The position numbers and the translations under genes are program-made. From the NCBI RefSeq assembly GCF_032999765.1, contig NZ_CP136051.1, forward strand, positions 3,820,417-3,884,416: DNA of 64,000 bases, read 5' to 3'. The notes beneath the pieces were generated by a model. It was given only the letters and a program-made list of their open reading frames with translations. It did not search any database and was not told the origin of the DNA. Positions 1 through 8,493 of this stretch are shown here, piece by piece (the first letter of the stretch is position 1; each line of letters begins with the position of its first letter). The stretch is from Imperialibacter roseus. GTDB taxonomy: Bacteria > Bacteroidota > Bacteroidia > Cytophagales > Cyclobacteriaceae.

Positions 1-540
1 TTCCACCTTCACCTTCACCGGCCTGGAGTAGTAAGCCCCTGCCGGGCTGGTGAAAATGATGAATTGATATGTCAGTGATGACCTGATGCCGACAAAAGGA
101 TCGTTGCCGAAAACAAAAGGACGGATGTACAGTGAAGTACCCGGCTTGTTAGGCACCCAGTCTCTGTCCAGCTTCAACAGCTCGGTTAGCGCACTCATAA
201 ACATCTCCTCAGGAATTTCGGGGATGCACATTCTCTCCGCACTCTTGTTAAGACGGGCAGCGTTCTTTTCCGGACGGAAAACAAGTACGTCGCCGTTCTC
301 AGCCTTGTACGCCTTCATACCCTCAAAAATAGATTGGCCATAGTGCAGCGTGGTGTTCGCCGGGCTCATTGACAGATTACCATAAGGCACAATCCTCAGG
401 TCCTTCCACTGTCCGTCGACATAATCTGCCATAAACATGTGGTCAGAGTAGCTCTTACCAAATTGAACATTATCCATGTCCAGCTCCTTGATTCTGGACT
501 TCGCCACCTGCGTGATCGGAAATTGAAGGGTATCTATCAT
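1..540 (-). CDS. ilvE: Branched-chain amino acid aminotransferase, N-terminal 180 residues (cut by window edge)
   Basis: Reading the minus strand from the ATG at 540 gives an open frame of 180 codons that runs off the left edge. It contains the fold-type IV aminotransferase signature LHYGQSIFEGMKAYK (about residues 66-80) and a following FRPEKNAARLNKSAERM stretch, which are typical of the longer (about 355 residue) BCAT type. The enzyme moves the amino group between leucine, isoleucine or valine and 2-oxoglutarate, using PLP, in the cytoplasm. The PLP lysine lies beyond the edge, so activity cannot be judged. The family call is firm; substrate preference is inferred from the family. Confidence 0.93.
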   Translation of the reverse strand, partial: MIDTLQFPITQVAKSRIKELDMDNVQFGKSYSDHMFMADYVDGQWKDLRIVPYGNLSMSPANTTLHYGQSIFEGMKAYKAENGDVLVFRPEKNAARLNKSAERMCIPEIPEEMFMSALTELLKLDRDWVPNKPGTSLYIRPFVFGNDPFVGIRSSLTYQFIIFTSPAGAYYSRPVKVKVE

Positions 541-770
541 GGCCTCAACCTATTATTGAAAAAGTAAAATTAGAAATTTAATCTCTAAACGATAGTATAA
601 CGGGCAGGAAGAATCTTTGGTTTTTTCAAAAAATTTAGGGCTGGGTGCAATTGGGAGATGTCGGCTCTCAACGCAATGGGCATTTGTCTATGTTTGGTTG
701 GGAAAGGAGAATATCGGACAGCCGGGTCACCTCATAAGGGATTTTGATACTCAAAGTCCCTACTAAAAGT

Positions 771-791
771 CCTCAGCGAGAAAGGCTGAGG
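771..791 (-). terminator. Possible weak terminator downstream of the Rid-family gene
   Basis: A 7-bp stem CCTCAGC/GCTGAGG with a 7-nt loop lies 20 bases past the stop of the Rid-family gene. In the minus direction it is followed only by ACTTTT, so the U-tract is poor. The rest of the 541-810 gap shows nothing I can identify. Confidence 0.3.
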
Positions 792-810
792 GGAAGGCAC
801 ACTTAAAATC

Positions 811-1227
811 TCACTTGCCGGTAACAGCTACTACCTCAGCATCAATCTCGATCAGAAAATGCTCCATGGCCAGGCCCGCTACGCCAATCAGCGACAAGGC
901 AGGTAATTTGTCATTCTCAAAAAAAGTCCGCAAGGCACTGCTAATCGCCTCCGCCTGTTCATAACGGTAATCAACCACGTAGATGGTCAATTTCATCACA
1001 TCGCTCATACTGGCACCGCCACTTTCCACGGCTGTCTTAAGATTCAGTAAGGCTTGGTCTGTCTGGTGCTTCAAACTACCTGCTCCTACCATCTCTTTCG
1101 AAGCATTGACAGCCACCTGGCCTGATACGTGAATGAATCTTAGCCCATGGGCTTCCGTCACAACTACCTGACTGAACATTTGACTCCAATCTGGCAGCAA
1201 CTTAGGGTTCAAGTATGCTCGTTTCAT
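811..1227 (-). CDS. Rid (YjgF/YER057c/UK114) family protein lacking the catalytic arginine
   Basis: A 138-residue protein with the length and pattern of the Rid superfamily: VSGQVAV near residue 35, the central LKTAVESGGAS stretch, and IEIDAEVVAV at the C-terminus. RidA hydrolyses reactive enamines/imines made by PLP enzymes, and it uses an arginine in a PAR motif (Arg105 in E. coli RidA). Here that position reads LPALS, with leucine at 111, so imine deaminase activity of the RidA type is unlikely; the protein fits one of the Rid subfamilies without that arginine. It is divergent from kduI with a 216-bp gap and stands alone on its strand. Its partner is unknown. Confidence 0.82.
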   Translation of the reverse strand: MKRAYLNPKLLPDWSQMFSQVVVTEAHGLRFIHVSGQVAVNASKEMVGAGSLKHQTDQALLNLKTAVESGGASMSDVMKLTIYVVDYRYEQAEAISSALRTFFENDKLPALSLIGVAGLAMEHFLIEIDAEVVAVTGK

Positions 1228-1340
1228 CGCAAGTCACTTTTTTCAGTCTCTCATTCAGCGTCTTCTCTGAGTGTATGTAAACCGAGCATCGACTCTGATA
1301 TCTCATCATTTACCCTCCAATACATCTCATAGCGGCTTTG

Positions 1341-1414
1341 CAATACGCTGGTGTATTGTCTGCGGTACAATACTTCCTAAGAACGGCTAGTTTTCATAAC
1401 TTTCAAGGCTAGTT
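1341..1414 (+). promoter_or_regulatory. Candidate operator region upstream of kduI
   Basis: Two kinds of repeat sit 30-100 bases before the kduI start. First, CAATAC (1341-1346), its inverse GTATTG (1353-1358) and CAATAC again (1368-1373). Second, a direct repeat GGCTAGTT at 1385-1392 and 1407-1414, spaced 22 bp start to start, about two helical turns. Such arrays are common as repressor or activator sites. No regulator gene is adjacent, so the binding protein is unknown. Confidence 0.4.
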
Positions 1415-1443
1415 AACTAATTTTTTTACACTCAACCAACAAA

Positions 1444-2280
1444 ATGACAGACTTACGATTTGGCTCACACCCTGAAGACATTAAACAGCTAACTACTTCG
1501 GCGCTTAGAGACCGTTTTCTGATATCAGAAGTGATGAAGCCGGGGCAAGTCACCGCTTCGTATTCCGTGCACGATCGCATGATGGTGATTGGCGTCGTTC
1601 CAACAATCAAAGCAATTACACTTCCCACCTTTGAAGAGTTGACGAAGGCCAATTTTTTTCTCGAACGCCGGGAGCTCGGCATCATCAATGTAGGCGCCAA
1701 AGGCACAGTTACGGTAGATGGCGAGCGCTTTGAGCTCGACAACAAAGAATGTCTCTATGTGGGGAGAGGGAAAAAAGAAATTGTGTTTAGCAGTGGCTCT
1801 CCAAGCACCCCTGCCGAGCTCTATGTGAACTCATGTCCCGCACACAGGGAGTATCCAACGACAAAAGCAACATTCGCCGATGCCAATGAGGTGAAGCTTG
1901 GTTCGAAAGAGAACTGCAATGAACGCACGATTTATCAGTACATCCACGACGGAGGTATACAGAGCTGTCAGCTGGTGATGGGGCTCACCATTTTGGCACC
2001 GGGAAGCATTTGGAATACCTTTCCTCCGCATACGCACAACCGAAGAATGGAGGTATACTTCTATTTTGATTTGCCCGAAGATCAGATTGTGATGCATTTT
2101 ATGGGGGAACCTCAGGAGACAAGACACCTGGCCATGAGCAATAAGCAGGCAGTGATCTCTCCCGAGTGGTCTATTCATGCGGGAGCAGGCACTTCAAATT
2201 ATACATTCATCTGGTCGATGGCTGGCGAAAATAAAGCGTTTACAGACATGGATGGCCATCAACTAAAATCCATCCGCTAG
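1444..2280 (+). CDS. kduI: 5-dehydro-4-deoxy-D-glucuronate isomerase (KduI)
   Basis: A 278-residue cupin enzyme of exactly the family's usual length. KduI converts 4-deoxy-L-threo-5-hexosulose uronate, the product of unsaturated uronate breakdown, into 3-deoxy-D-glycero-2,5-hexodiulosonate in the cytoplasm. The four zinc ligands known from E. coli KduI are all visible and fall at the same numbers: His196 and His198 in PPHTHNRRMEV, Glu203, and His245 in EWSIHAG. The usual partner kduD is not in the window. It faces the GH31 gene tail to tail. The start is the first ATG after a strong repeat-rich leader. Confidence in the function is high; the source polymer (pectin, alginate or glycosaminoglycan) cannot be read here. 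Confidence 0.96.
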   Translation: MTDLRFGSHPEDIKQLTTSALRDRFLISEVMKPGQVTASYSVHDRMMVIGVVPTIKAITLPTFEELTKANFFLERRELGIINVGAKGTVTVDGERFELDNKECLYVGRGKKEIVFSSGSPSTPAELYVNSCPAHREYPTTKATFADANEVKLGSKENCNERTIYQYIHDGGIQSCQLVMGLTILAPGSIWNTFPPHTHNRRMEVYFYFDLPEDQIVMHFMGEPQETRHLAMSNKQAVISPEWSIHAGAGTSNYTFIWSMAGENKAFTDMDGHQLKSIR

Positions 2281-2318
2281 TCTGTGGTGCTCGATTCATT
2301 TGCCTATAAACCATTTTC

Positions 2319-2346
2319 CTCAGAGGCTCTTGAAGGGTGCTCTGAG
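2319..2346. other. Short hairpin between convergent kduI and GH31 genes
   Basis: A 7-bp inverted repeat CTCAGAG/CTCTGAG with a 14-nt loop lies in the 72-bp gap between the two converging stop codons. Neither strand has a U-tract after it, so it is not a classical Rho-independent terminator. It may still slow converging polymerases. Confidence 0.3.
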
Positions 2347-2352
2347 AAAACA

Positions 2353-4491
2353 TTACTCAGTCATAAACTTCCAGGTAACACTGCCGTAGCCAAAAACAGA
2401 GCCTTCTACTCTCTTCTCATTCCCTTTTGACCCCACTTGCGGGTCAGCACTTAATTCGGTCAACGAATAGTCACCCTTTTCATAATCAAAGGTTTCCCCG
2501 TCATCGTCGTACAGCAGGAAACTGCCGCCCTCTTTGCCGTAGTGCCTCACTTGCAATGCCAGCTGCTCGCCAGGTTTTGGCGCATGAAGCCTGGGCCCGA
2601 TCATGGGAATGATGCCGCCATCTTTCACAAAAAGCGGAATGGTGGCCAGCGCTGTCCTGATCTCAATCACCTCATTTTCACCTGCATACTCGCCCGTGTA
2701 AAAGTCGTACCATTTGCCTTGTGGCAGAATAACAGTTCTGGAAGTTTCGCCGGTAAACACCGGTGCCACCAGCAGGTTGTCGCCAAACATAAACTGGTCT
2801 TTGATGTCCTTTCGGATCGCTAGGTTGTAGGGGTTAGCGGTGTCATCGAGCTTTCCGGCTTTGATCTCCTCTTTTGCTCCAAAGCCTTCCACTAGTTGCA
2901 TGGGCCTCACCGGTGGGGTACCGTTAAAATAGTAGTCGGCGAAGGTGGAATAGATGTAGGGCAGCAGCTGCATCCTGAGCATGGCCACCTGTTGCACCTC
3001 TTCGTACACCTCCGGGTAGGACCAGGGCTTGGTGCCACTCGACCAGGCATTGACCATCGCCATTGGCGAAAAACACACCGACTGCATCCTGCGCAGCCAT
3101 TCTTCACCCTTGTTGGACTGTCTTACTTCTGGTGTCCAGAGCACGCCAGAGAACCCGGAGTTGATCAGGGCAGTGATGAAATCCCGGTGGTCGTAATAGT
3201 CGTTGTACAGCACAAAGGGGAGAGTGGCGGCTCCCGCATTGGAGGCCCTCACCAGGCCGTAAGTTCTTTGGTTGCTTTTGTGGTAGAGGTCGGCGACCAT
3301 CTTCTGCATCAGCAGCCCATACACCTGCCGCATTTGTTCGGCGCTGGTGCCTGAAGGGAAGGTGGCTGCATCGGGCCAGAGCCAGTTGTCGTAGCCGTCC
3401 ACCTCATCTATTTTAAGGCCGGAAACACCGATATCCAGTTGGTTTTTCGTGTAAAAATCAAGAAATATTTTTCGGGCAGCGTCCATGGTATAGTCAGGCA
3501 CGATGCCATTCCAAACCAAATGAGTACCTGCATAGGGCAGCATCGGCTCGTACAGCTTCGCTTTTGGAGCAATATAAGGGTTCATCCAGAGGTTCGTTCT
3601 CACTCCCTGTTCCAGCAGCGTATGTACAAACTTTCCTGGTTCGGGAAACCTGCCTTCATCCCATTCATAGGAGCTGGGATACGACATGTTCATCCACCCG
3701 GGCTCCAGTCCAATAAAGTCAAGGGGAAATTCGTTGTGTTCGAACTCCTGCACTTCGGCCAACACTTCCTCCGCTGTATGCCTAGTATGGCTGCGGTAGG
3801 TGAAGCCCAGACCCCACTTGGGAGGCAGCACGCCACCACCCTGGTAGAGGTTGTATTTTCGAACGGTGTTGAGGGGTGTCTCTCCGTTAAAAACAATGAT
3901 CTCTGCATTTCCATCTGGAATAACGATTTCCACCACATCCGATTTGGGCTGCGCCTCCCAGTTTTTGTCAGTGTTTCGATTGTACACGGCGGGTTTGCTT
4001 TTGCTGTCGAGCCTCACGCTGCTGCCCACATACACGGTCATGTAGCTGGCAGAATTGATCAGCACGCCATAGCCTTTGCTCGATAAGTAAAATGGCACAG
4101 GCGCATGGGTACTGCCGTTGTCTTTACCGCCGTAATGGTCAACCTTTAAGTGGTAGGTTTTGCCCCGACGATTCACGCTTTTGAATTGCAGACCCAGACC
4201 ATAAATTTGCTCAGCGTCGTCGAGCGGGAGCTGGATCACTATTTTGTGAGCTGATTTTGTAATGTGAATCCGCTCTTTGTCAAGCGGGAACGTTGTGGCT
4301 GCTCCTGCATCCAATCTGGCAAGATTGGGAACCGCCCCAGCAGCATCCAGGAGGTTAATCTTACTTTTTTCGCCAATGGTGTATTTCCAAACGCCGTTGG
4401 CTTGCTGCTGCCAGTCCGATTTTTTTGCCCCTCCACAAGCGAAACAAATAACCAAGATCGTAGCGTGTAGAAAGATATTTTTAAGATTCAT
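2353..4491 (-). CDS. GH31 family glycoside hydrolase lipoprotein
   Basis: A retaining alpha-glycosidase of about 712 residues. An upstream start at 4515 is possible, but the ATG at 4491 gives a clean lipoprotein signal (MNLKNIFLHATILVICFAC, Cys19). The order is a galactose-mutarotase-like N-domain, then the catalytic barrel with the nucleophile motif GLKIDEVDGYDNW (Asp370, numbered from 4515), the probable acid/base Asp in LYNDYYDHRDF (about 439-445), then beta domains ending in GGSFLLYDDDGETFDYEKGDY, a DUF5110-like tail. GH31 members attack alpha-glucosides, alpha-xylosides or sulfoquinovosides; the substrate is not clear here. It is the last gene of a cluster with two Gfo/Idh/MocA enzymes and would work in the periplasm or outer membrane. 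Confidence 0.93.
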   Translation of the reverse strand: MNLKNIFLHATILVICFACGGAKKSDWQQQANGVWKYTIGEKSKINLLDAAGAVPNLARLDAGAATTFPLDKERIHITKSAHKIVIQLPLDDAEQIYGLGLQFKSVNRRGKTYHLKVDHYGGKDNGSTHAPVPFYLSSKGYGVLINSASYMTVYVGSSVRLDSKSKPAVYNRNTDKNWEAQPKSDVVEIVIPDGNAEIIVFNGETPLNTVRKYNLYQGGGVLPPKWGLGFTYRSHTRHTAEEVLAEVQEFEHNEFPLDFIGLEPGWMNMSYPSSYEWDEGRFPEPGKFVHTLLEQGVRTNLWMNPYIAPKAKLYEPMLPYAGTHLVWNGIVPDYTMDAARKIFLDFYTKNQLDIGVSGLKIDEVDGYDNWLWPDAATFPSGTSAEQMRQVYGLLMQKMVADLYHKSNQRTYGLVRASNAGAATLPFVLYNDYYDHRDFITALINSGFSGVLWTPEVRQSNKGEEWLRRMQSVCFSPMAMVNAWSSGTKPWSYPEVYEEVQQVAMLRMQLLPYIYSTFADYYFNGTPPVRPMQLVEGFGAKEEIKAGKLDDTANPYNLAIRKDIKDQFMFGDNLLVAPVFTGETSRTVILPQGKWYDFYTGEYAGENEVIEIRTALATIPLFVKDGGIIPMIGPRLHAPKPGEQLALQVRHYGKEGGSFLLYDDDGETFDYEKGDYSLTELSADPQVGSKGNEKRVEGSVFGYGSVTWKFMTE

Positions 4492-4597
4492 GCAGATTTG
4501 AAACAAAAATGGCAACGGCCTAAACGTTTCTCGGTAGCTTTGGCCGCCAAAAAGGGTTAATTGACAAAATGATTTAGCTCACATTTGCAGGGAATCT

Positions 4598-4637
4598 GAA
4601 TGTGGTGCCACCAGCTATCGCTGTGTGCACCACATTC
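4598..4637 (-). other. Intercistronic hairpin upstream of the GH31 gene
   Basis: A perfect 11-bp inverted repeat, GAATGTGGTGC (4598-4608) and GCACCACATTC (4627-4637), with an 18-nt loop, lies in the 153-bp gap between the lipoprotein oxidoreductase stop and the GH31 start. There is no U-tract on the minus strand. It could be a transcript-stabilising or attenuating stem within the cluster mRNA, or a protein-binding palindrome. Confidence 0.45.
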
Positions 4638-4668
4638 GGGCTGTTAATTTTTACACAAGGCTATAAAA

Positions 4669-6051
4669 TTACTTAGCCGTCGCCATTTCCAATGCCTTAA
4701 CATTCGTGAAATACTTCACCTTCATAAAGGCCTTTTCCCACTCCGGCATTGATCCGGCCTGGTAGTACTCCAAAAACTTCTCGGTTACCTGACCAAAGTG
4801 TGCTTCATGTCCGTTGTGGTAAGAATCAGGGATGTCGACAATGTACTCGCCTCCCTCCTGCTTCGTCAGCCCAATCCCGGGATATTTCGCCTGCAGCGTT
4901 TCGTTGATCGCTTTGGCCAAAGCTTCGTCCTGACGGTCCAATAGTTTCACATACAGAGTCGCCCTGTAGTTCTCTTCCGCTCCCTGACGGATCATCAGGT
5001 TGGCTTTGGTGCCCCGCATCATACTGTAGTGTGTATCCGCTGCGCCTTCTGGTGCCTTGTAGTTCCAGATCACGCTCACCTTCGCATGTTTGCCACGCAG
5101 CGTGTAGTTCATTTCACCATTGCTCAGCACTTCCAGCTTGCCCTCTTTGATGTATTCATTCAAAAAGGCAGGAAACTCACTAGCACCTGTCACTCCTTTG
5201 AAGTCGTCAACCGTCAACACAGTAGGCCAAAGCTTCGCCGACATCATGTTCACATCGGTGGTGTCGAGCAGCTGCTCAGGGAAAGTTTCCCACTGCACCA
5301 GGTCTACCAGGTGAGTAGTTACGTCCACAATACCCGTTCCCTCTACTTTCACATCAAAAAACCAGTCGGGTCGCACCAAAGGCTTGCCGGACACATATTT
5401 GAAGAAGTGATGCACACTTTCTTTGGTTATCGCCGGATTTTCAGGCGTGCCGTCTTCCAGTTCACCAAACACCTCGGGCAACATGGAAAGCTGACGTTGC
5501 AAAATGGTAGTGATTTCAAACCTCTCGGTCATGATATCATACAACAGCAGGTCCTTTTCTTCCGCCACCTGAAAAGCCTTAAGCAGCTTGGCGTAACCAG
5601 CCTTGTCCACCACCAATGGTTTATCGGCATACACGTTTATGTCGTTTTCAATGGCTTTCAGCACATAATCAACCTTGTGGTCATTCTTACCTGCCACCAC
5701 CATCACATTACCCGGCTTCTGATCGATCATTTTTTGCAAAAAATCAGGGCCTGTGGTCACCTTTATTTTCCACCCCGTAGGGTTTTCCGCCCGGGTATTG
5801 TAGCCGTTGATGCGGGCAAGGTAATCGGTCAGCTCGGGGCCGTCCGGTGCAAACACATAAATAGTAGAGTCTACCACCGGATACATCGACTTGTGGATGA
5901 GCCCGGCATGAAAATGCCCCGGTTCCAGCGTCATGATCCTGATTTTACCGTCGTCGGTAGATTCTTCCGTGCTTTCTTTCATCGTTCCTGATTGGCAGCC
6001 TGCAAGAAAAAGGGCTGCGAGAGCCCCTGAAAATAGTTGGTTGAGTTTCAT
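4669..6051 (-). CDS. Gfo/Idh/MocA-type oxidoreductase, lipoprotein, with Oxidoreduct_C-like C-terminal half
   Basis: A 460-residue protein with a lipoprotein signal (LAALFLAGC, Cys19). The N-terminal part follows the Gfo/Idh/MocA plan: a strand at 37-42, a DKP motif at 143-145 in NVYADKPLVVD in place of the usual EKP lysine motif, then a beta-sheet substrate domain. The first loop reads EPGHFHAG rather than the usual GxGxxG/A, so the dinucleotide site is atypical; this matches the family with the putative oxidoreductase C-terminal domain (PF16490). The likely role is NAD(P)- or bound-cofactor-dependent oxidation or reduction of a sugar hydroxyl outside the cytoplasm. The gap to the upstream oxidoreductase is 7 bp, so they are almost surely co-transcribed. 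Confidence 0.85.
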   Translation of the reverse strand: MKLNQLFSGALAALFLAGCQSGTMKESTEESTDDGKIRIMTLEPGHFHAGLIHKSMYPVVDSTIYVFAPDGPELTDYLARINGYNTRAENPTGWKIKVTTGPDFLQKMIDQKPGNVMVVAGKNDHKVDYVLKAIENDINVYADKPLVVDKAGYAKLLKAFQVAEEKDLLLYDIMTERFEITTILQRQLSMLPEVFGELEDGTPENPAITKESVHHFFKYVSGKPLVRPDWFFDVKVEGTGIVDVTTHLVDLVQWETFPEQLLDTTDVNMMSAKLWPTVLTVDDFKGVTGASEFPAFLNEYIKEGKLEVLSNGEMNYTLRGKHAKVSVIWNYKAPEGAADTHYSMMRGTKANLMIRQGAEENYRATLYVKLLDRQDEALAKAINETLQAKYPGIGLTKQEGGEYIVDIPDSYHNGHEAHFGQVTEKFLEYYQAGSMPEWEKAFMKVKYFTNVKALEMATAK

Positions 6052-6058
6052 TTAATTT

Positions 6059-7435
6059 TTATCCTTTCATTTTAACGTTATCGGTTCCATAGGGCGCTCT
6101 CTGCGGCCTGCTCAGGAGCTTGTTGGCTTCCTCATTGTTCACAAACATTTCCTTCTCGGGGCTCCACTCCAGTCTGCCAGGTATTTTCATGGCAATGTGG
6201 CTGACCAAACAAACAGAACACGCTCTATGGCCAATTTCGATCGGAGAAATCGGCTGCTTGCCCGACTGAATGCACTCCAACCAGTTGCCATGGTGCTCTT
6301 CGCTTTCGTATAAATGGATTTCGTCGTCTCCAATCTCCGACTTTAGTATCTGCGGATCTGAGGCATCAAGGGCCTTCGCACTGTTTTCAGCAGCCACCGG
6401 ATCAGACGCCGACGCCACATAATCACCACGGGATACCCAAATCCAGCCGTCGCTTCCCTCATAACGTACACCATTTGGATAGCCTCCTGATGTATACACG
6501 TTGATGCCATTGTCGTACTCCTGCTTCACCATAAAGTCGCCATGCACGTTCCACAATCCGGATCTTGGGAATTCGGCTACTGCTTCGATATAGCGAGGCC
6601 CGGTCAGCTCGGTGTCCATGCCCCAGGCAGCGGAATCATAGTGATGCTGCCCCCAGCCGGTGATCATGCCTGCGCCAAACTGCTCGCACCGCAACCACCC
6701 AGGTCGACCATAACCATCCACTGGGTGAACGCCGATCTCAGTATAAGGCACCTCGGGTGTTGACCCCAGCCACATGTCGTAGTTAAGTTGTTTTGGCACA
6801 GGCATAGCAGGAGCTTCGGGACCTGAGGGGTCGCCAGGCAGACCAATTCTTACGGTGTGCAGCTTGCCTATTCTCCCATTGCGAACAAGCTCCGCAGCCA
6901 CTTTGAATTGCTTCATGGACCGCTGCTGAGTGCCCATCTGGAAAGTGACATCAGACTTCTTCACAAGGTCAGCTAGCTGACGTCCCTCTTTGATGGTGAG
7001 TGACGTAGGTTTTTGCAGGTAGACGTGCTTTTTGGCCAGCACAGCCTCCATGGCAGGCTGAGAATGCCAATGGTCGGGCGTGCTGATGATGACCGCATCA
7101 ATGTCTTTGTTCAACAGCATTTCCTTGTAATCACCGTACTGTTTCACGTCGACGTAGGGCTTACCCATTTTTTCGGTATAGTACTTTTCAACGTGCTCTT
7201 TTCCTTCCTTCATCCGCTTGCTGTCCAAATCGGAGACGGCCACGAACCGGGCGACGTTGTGCTGCCAGGTGCCTGGCATGTCGTGGCCACGGGCAATTCG
7301 ACCACACCCAATCTGGCCAATATTGATTTTGTTGCTCGGCGCATCTTTTCCAAAAACGGAAGAGGGCACTATGGTGGGGAAACCCAGCACACTGGTAGCA
7401 ATGGCTGTGTTTCGGACAAATTCTCTTCTTTTCAT
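6059..7435 (-). CDS. Gfo/Idh/MocA family oxidoreductase with Tat signal
   Basis: A 458-residue enzyme starting with a twin-arginine signal: MKRREFVRN followed by a hydrophobic stretch, so it is exported folded, probably with its nucleotide bound. The Rossmann motif is IGQIGCGRIA (residues 39-48), the downstream STPDHWHSQPAMEA segment (118-130) is typical, and the EKP-like lysine is in YLQKPTSLT (Lys142). The C-terminal half matches the substrate domain of secreted Bacteroidota members. Such enzymes oxidise sugar hydroxyls, for example to 3-keto sugars. It sits 7 bp upstream of a second family member and 36 bp downstream of the DUF6807 gene. The exact substrate is unknown. Confidence 0.92.
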   Translation of the reverse strand: MKRREFVRNTAIATSVLGFPTIVPSSVFGKDAPSNKINIGQIGCGRIARGHDMPGTWQHNVARFVAVSDLDSKRMKEGKEHVEKYYTEKMGKPYVDVKQYGDYKEMLLNKDIDAVIISTPDHWHSQPAMEAVLAKKHVYLQKPTSLTIKEGRQLADLVKKSDVTFQMGTQQRSMKQFKVAAELVRNGRIGKLHTVRIGLPGDPSGPEAPAMPVPKQLNYDMWLGSTPEVPYTEIGVHPVDGYGRPGWLRCEQFGAGMITGWGQHHYDSAAWGMDTELTGPRYIEAVAEFPRSGLWNVHGDFMVKQEYDNGINVYTSGGYPNGVRYEGSDGWIWVSRGDYVASASDPVAAENSAKALDASDPQILKSEIGDDEIHLYESEEHHGNWLECIQSGKQPISPIEIGHRACSVCLVSHIAMKIPGRLEWSPEKEMFVNNEEANKLLSRPQRAPYGTDNVKMKG

Positions 7436-7471
7436 AGGTATATAAGTAGTCTAAGGGTAAGTGTTTAATTA

Positions 7472-8440
7472 TTATTTGGTGAATGCTTTCCAGTAAGCTT
7501 CCGCTTCTTCGGCTGTAAGCGTTCCGTCAAACACGACCATTCTATATTTCAAAGTGTATCTCTTTCCAGGCTCAATTTTCCAGGGCTCATACCTGATGGG
7601 GCAAAATTCTATATAGACATTTTCTTTTCCTCCGTTAGCATCCACTGGCCACACCCGCATTGGTTCGGGGTGAGCCCTGTTTTCAGGGTAGCTAAGAAAT
7701 AGTATACCGCTTTTCCCTTCCTTTGCTCCAGAAACTCCATGCACCATTACCCACTTCCCTCCTGTTCCATCGGCGTTGGTTCTATCGTACCCTTCTGACG
7801 TAAGAATCGTACTGTTACCCTGATTCCAGGCCGCCGTGGCACGATAGCCGATACCTCCGCCATAGCGGTAGGCCTCCAACATAATAGGCGTTGACAGTGG
7901 TGTGGAAATGGTCGTTGTGTAGTCGACCAGGTACCTTCCTTTATCTGCGCTTTGCACCCGGATGCCTAAGTCCTCCTCAATAGCCACCTGTGGGCCATTC
8001 GGTGCCAGCAGGTCAGTATGGTTCTGTCGAACAACTACTTCAGCAATATTCCCTTTAGCTGTCTGTGAGATTATATGGTCAAAATCGACCCTGCCTTTTC
8101 CATCTCCCAAATTCCAAAAGTCCACTTCCCTGCCTTCTACCCTGGTCTTCGTCCATGGGCCCCAAATGCCCAGGTGATGGTAATGGTCGGGTGGTTGAAT
8201 ACGGGTAAGTACCTCGCCAGAAGGTGACTTGAGCGGGTGGATAAAGCCAGATTTGCGAAACTCCTTCTTCACTCCTTCCGGCACGGTGAGCATGGAAGTT
8301 TGGTAGGTAAGCACCTCCTTTCCGCCAAAAAGAAAATCAATACCTGTGGTCGTCTCTTTTAGGCTTACTTTCTGTGCCTGAGTGGATACAAAAAGGCTAA
8401 ATACAGCAGTAAGCAACAGAAGGGTCTTCTTTAGCGTCAT
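7472..8440 (-). CDS. DUF6807 (PmoA-like) secreted protein
   Basis: A 322-residue protein with an ordinary signal peptide (MTLKKTLLLLTAVFSLF, cut after TQA). The motif DHYHHLGIWGPWT (about residues 85-97) and the later HPEPMRVWP and Y..W segments match the family annotated as DUF6807 or, misleadingly, methane oxygenase PmoA. No function is firmly known; members often sit next to sugar oxidoreductases and glycosidases, as here. It is the first gene of the four-gene cluster and is preceded by a long leader with two inverted repeats. I do not assign a reaction; a carbohydrate role is inferred from the neighbours. Confidence 0.82.
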   Translation of the reverse strand: MTLKKTLLLLTAVFSLFVSTQAQKVSLKETTTGIDFLFGGKEVLTYQTSMLTVPEGVKKEFRKSGFIHPLKSPSGEVLTRIQPPDHYHHLGIWGPWTKTRVEGREVDFWNLGDGKGRVDFDHIISQTAKGNIAEVVVRQNHTDLLAPNGPQVAIEEDLGIRVQSADKGRYLVDYTTTISTPLSTPIMLEAYRYGGGIGYRATAAWNQGNSTILTSEGYDRTNADGTGGKWVMVHGVSGAKEGKSGILFLSYPENRAHPEPMRVWPVDANGGKENVYIEFCPIRYEPWKIEPGKRYTLKYRMVVFDGTLTAEEAEAYWKAFTK

Positions 8441-8442
8441 TT

Positions 8443-8486
8443 AAAATTTAGTATCGGGGTTGAGACCGATGAAGATACTAAATTTT
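8443..8486 (-). promoter_or_regulatory. Long leader hairpin directly before the DUF6807 start codon
   Basis: A 13-bp inverted repeat (AAAATTTAGTATC and GATACTAAATTTT) with an 18-nt loop ends only two bases before the ATG at 8440. If transcribed, it would place the bases just upstream of the start codon in a stem. A competing smaller stem ATCGG/CCGAT (8453-8470) is nested inside it. This suggests either translation control or a DNA operator. There is no U-tract. Confidence 0.5.
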
Positions 8487-8493
8487 TCACCAG

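Noticed and set aside
3439..4086. A 215-codon plus-strand frame inside the GH31 gene
   Set aside because: Antisense shadow without any recognised motif; the GH31 frame has full domain support.
5029..5991. A 320-codon frame on the plus strand
   Set aside because: It is antisense to the lipoprotein oxidoreductase gene, has no family pattern, and is rich in His, Val and Phe as expected for a shadow frame.
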